64,000 nt of DNA from JACKHO01 sp041398745 (GTDB lineage: Bacteria; Planctomycetota; Planctomycetia; Planctomycetales; Planctomycetaceae), in the NCBI GenBank assembly GCA_041398745.1, contig JAWKUB010000007.1:434001-498000 (forward strand), written 5' to 3'. The notes beneath the pieces are model-generated. The model was not told the origin of the DNA. It did not search any database and saw only the letters and a program-made list of their open reading frames with translations. The position numbers and the translations under genes are program-made. Below, in pieces: positions 62,015-64,000 of this stretch (its first letter is position 1; each line of letters opens with the position of its first letter).

Positions 62015-63367
62015 TCACTCACCCAGACAATACAAGAACCGATCTGAGCGAATCAGCAGGCGGTTGCCGGAGACGGAGGGGCTGGCGTTGAACTGGCCGC
62101 CTTCTTCCAGGTCGTTGGTGGCGAGTAGTTCGAATTCTGGTTTGGCGGCGACGACGAAGGTGCGACCGGAGCGAGTGAGGTAGTAGACCCGGCCATTGGC
62201 CAGAATGGATGACGCATACACCTGTCCGGAGCGGTTCATGCGTTCTTCGTAAACGAGTTCGCCAGTCTTGGCCTCGGCACAGTAAGCAATGCCAATGTTT
62301 TCGTGCATCCAGTAAAGATAGCCATTCTGGAATACCGGTGAGGTGACGTTCGAACCTTTCTGGCTGGTCCAGAGGCGGTGTGTTGAAGTGACATCGCCTC
62401 GACCGCCAGTCTTGACTGCGAGTCCGGCCACGCCCGAACGGCCACCGAGTACGTAAATAATACCTGCATCAGAGACAATGCTGGGGACCATGTACCACGT
62501 GATGTCGGTATCGCAGGACCAGAGTTGTTCACCAGAAGCGGGATTGAATCCCAGCACTTTGCCGTGAACGGCGATGACGAGTTCGTTGTCGCCTGAGGGC
62601 GTGGCAACGACGACTGGTGTGTTCCATGATTCTTTAATTCCGCCTGCCCGCCAGCGTTCGTCGCCGGTGCTGCGATCGAGAGCAATCAGTGATTCGCTTT
62701 CGACGCTGGCATTCACAAAAACCAAATCCTCGTAGAACACGGGTGACGCCGCCGTTCCCCATCCGTGCGTTCCACTGCCGACGTCGTGCTGCCATTGCTG
62801 CTCGCCGTCATGGTTAAACGCGTACACGCCAGACTTCCCGAAGAAGACACACACGCCATGTTCGTCAGCCGCAACGGTGTTGGCCGCGAATCCGTGATCG
62901 CGAATGTTTTCTTCTTCCGGCTGCCTGGCCGCAACTTCTTTGTCCCACAGAATGGTTCCCGACTGACGGTCAAGGCACACCAAATGTCGCGTGAGGTCGT
63001 TCAGATTTCCTCGATCTTCCCCCGGCACGAGATAGCCGGTGTAGCTCGTCACGTAGATGTGGTCATCCCACACCACGGCACTCGACGAACCACCGCCGGG
63101 GAGTTCTGTTTTCCAGACAACGTTCTTTGAATCTGAAATTCCGTCGTTCCACTCGACTGGCAACCCGGTGGAAGTGCTGTGACCATTTCCCTCCGGCCCC
63201 CGAAAACGTGGCCAGTCGGTGTCGCGAACTGCTCGCACGGCAACCTCGCTCGTGCCGGTGGGATTTGGTGACTGCGAGCCACCTGGATTGGACTGAGCCG
63301 TACATGCCGCCGGGACGAGCACCAAAACACTCAAGAGAAGGATACTGCTGAGGCTGACGTTTCGCAT
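62015..63367 (-). CDS. Exported PQQ-like beta-propeller repeat protein
   Basis: This protein of about 450 residues begins MRNVSLSSILLLSVLVLVPA followed by ACTAQ, a signal peptide with a possible but non-canonical lipobox. The mature part has repeated PQQ-enzyme-type blades: DRQSGTILWDKEVA, FNHDGEQQWQHDVGSG, DRSTGDERWRAGGIKES, FNPASGEQLWSCDT and EAKTGELVYEERMN. Only the beta-propeller is present, with no dehydrogenase active-site residues evident, so an assembly or binding role is more likely than a PQQ enzyme. An in-frame GTG/ATG extension to 63499 reads straight through a copy of repeat A (translating PVAQTFLSA) and is rejected. Confidence 0.88.
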   Translation of the reverse strand: MRNVSLSSILLLSVLVLVPAACTAQSNPGGSQSPNPTGTSEVAVRAVRDTDWPRFRGPEGNGHSTSTGLPVEWNDGISDSKNVVWKTELPGGGSSSAVVWDDHIYVTSYTGYLVPGEDRGNLNDLTRHLVCLDRQSGTILWDKEVAARQPEEENIRDHGFAANTVAADEHGVCVFFGKSGVYAFNHDGEQQWQHDVGSGTHGWGTAASPVFYEDLVFVNASVESESLIALDRSTGDERWRAGGIKESWNTPVVVATPSGDNELVIAVHGKVLGFNPASGEQLWSCDTDITWYMVPSIVSDAGIIYVLGGRSGVAGLAVKTGGRGDVTSTHRLWTSQKGSNVTSPVFQNGYLYWMHENIGIAYCAEAKTGELVYEERMNRSGQVYASSILANGRVYYLTRSGRTFVVAAKPEFELLATNDLEEGGQFNASPSVSGNRLLIRSDRFLYCLGE

Positions 63368-63403
63368 GAGGAATTTCCGGTCAATGAGATTTGAGCGGCG
63401 GAA

Positions 63404-63428
63404 CGCAGACAGGAATGTCTGTGCCACC
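63404..63428 (-). repeat. Dispersed palindromic repeat A, copy 5
   Basis: A 25-base match to the reverse of copy 1 with one substitution (CG instead of CA at the outer end). Confidence 0.8.
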
Positions 63429-63650
63429 GGCTTTGAATCAAGCTGTGCACTGTCTTGAGTATATTCCCTCCACGTCGAGCATCTCAATTCGCCCTGCAAA
63501 AAGAGATTGCGTCCAGGCGGTCCATCAATTCTGGTTTTCGCGGCAACTAATTCGCGGTTGGGAATAGCGAACGCGGGTACGATGTCTAGAATTGCCTGAC
63601 GATGTCTTCAAACCACTACTGATATGGCTTTGAGTCCGAATGTAAGGAAT

Positions 63651-63675
63651 GACAGACAGGAATTTCTGTTGCACC
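63651..63675 (-). repeat. Dispersed palindromic repeat A, degenerate copy 6
   Basis: This copy shares the CAGACAGGAAT arm, but the right arm reads TTCTGTTGCACC, with three changes that break the hairpin. Confidence 0.6.
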
Positions 63676-63743
63676 TGAATTCGAACCTGCCTCCAGGAGT
63701 TGCGAGGTCGCCTTCTCCTGAAATGAACTTCGAAGGAATTGAT

Positions 63744-64000
63744 ATGCGAGTCCTGCTGGCGAATCCCCGTGGGTTTTGTGCGGGTGTCAATATGGCCATT
63801 GAATGTCTCGAAGAATGCATTCGGACATTTGGGCCGGACATTTATGTCTACCATGAAATTGTCCACAACAAGTACGTGGTAGATCGGTTCTCCCGCCAGG
63901 GGGTGACGTTTGTTGATGAATTGAGCGAAGTGCCCGCGGGCTCGATTGTGCTCTACAGTGCACACGGCGTTTCTCCGGTCATTCGGCAGCAGGCACGTGA
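63744..64000 (+). CDS. ispH: 4-hydroxy-3-methylbut-2-enyl diphosphate reductase IspH (partial, 5' part)
   Basis: Only the first 85 codons are in the window. The protein starts MRVLLANPRGFCAGVNMAIE with the conserved Cys12 that ligates the [4Fe-4S] cluster. It continues YHEIVHNKYVVDRF, with the conserved His for diphosphate binding, and SAHGVSP, another substrate-contact His. IspH makes IPP and DMAPP in the last step of the MEP isoprenoid pathway. GAAGGA (63732-63737) lies 6 bases before the ATG at 63744 and supports it over an in-frame ATG at 63723. Confidence 0.95.
   Translation, partial: MRVLLANPRGFCAGVNMAIECLEECIRTFGPDIYVYHEIVHNKYVVDRFSRQGVTFVDELSEVPAGSIVLYSAHGVSPVIRQQAR

Larger units (their letters stand above)
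63368..63743. other. Divergent 376-base intergenic region
   Basis: It separates the propeller gene from ispH. It contains two copies of repeat A (63404 and the degenerate 63651) and no convincing coding frame. Promoters for both genes must lie here but none stands out. Confidence 0.6.

Overview
The window reads as a chromosomal segment of a planctomycete, most likely order Planctomycetales. The grounds are gene families that are strongly enriched in that phylum: four DUF1501 proteins, three DUF1549/DUF1553 proteins carrying heme-type CxxCH motifs, a DUF1552/DUF1592 pair and a YTV-type cell-wall protein. Short palindromic repeats scattered between genes, sparse Shine-Dalgarno sequences and a GC content that looks moderately high by eye fit the same picture. 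No tRNA, rRNA, CRISPR array, insertion sequence or prophage was seen.

Layout. 1-6.9 kb (minus strand): a truncated FAD-dependent oxidoreductase, a GH57 glycosidase and glycogen synthase (a glycogen/alpha-glucan pair), an EboB-like TatD-family hydrolase and a PLP-dependent group II decarboxylase. 7-11.4 kb: the YTV protein, a FabF-type ketosynthase, TsaD, and an RbsD/FucU-like protein. 11.7-17 kb (minus): a secreted protein of unknown function, a lipase-like hydrolase, an orphan DUF1501 protein and an RlmI-type rRNA methyltransferase. 17-24.8 kb: a repeat-rich gap, a small membrane protein, then a plus-strand run of an N,N-dimethylformamidase-like secreted protein, a Tat-signal protein, a sodium/solute symporter and a creatininase-family amidohydrolase (the last two overlap by ATGA), followed by FabH. 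24.9-32.6 kb: a DUF997/symporter pair, an unknown protein, a phosphate butyryl/acetyltransferase, a sulfite-oxidase-like molybdoenzyme, a ceramidase-like protein and a gene that appears frameshifted.

32.7-41.5 kb holds two consecutive cytochrome-type (DUF1549/DUF1553) plus DUF1501 cassettes. 41.6-44.6 kb is a small accessory patch with poorly conserved hypothetical genes, one ending in a HicB-like domain, and several palindromic repeats. 44.7-49 kb holds an EboF-like alkaline-phosphatase-family protein, a cyclopropane-fatty-acid-synthase-like/DUF1295 pair and a GDSL esterase. 49.1-59.8 kb is a tight five-gene plus-strand operon: DUF1549/1553 with Ig-like domains, DUF1501, a PPC-domain protein, DUF1552, and a very large DUF1592 protein that ends in a heavy-metal-associated-like domain. 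The window closes with a beta-helix protein, a PQQ-type beta-propeller, a small membrane protein and the start of ispH.

The most distinctive content is the set of exported, heme-motif-bearing cassettes (about 20 kb of the 64 kb). Their biochemical role is not established. The five-gene operon with its metal-binding-like C-terminal fusion is the best candidate here for an undescribed envelope redox or metal-handling system. Everything said about function is from sequence motifs and memory of families; no search was run.
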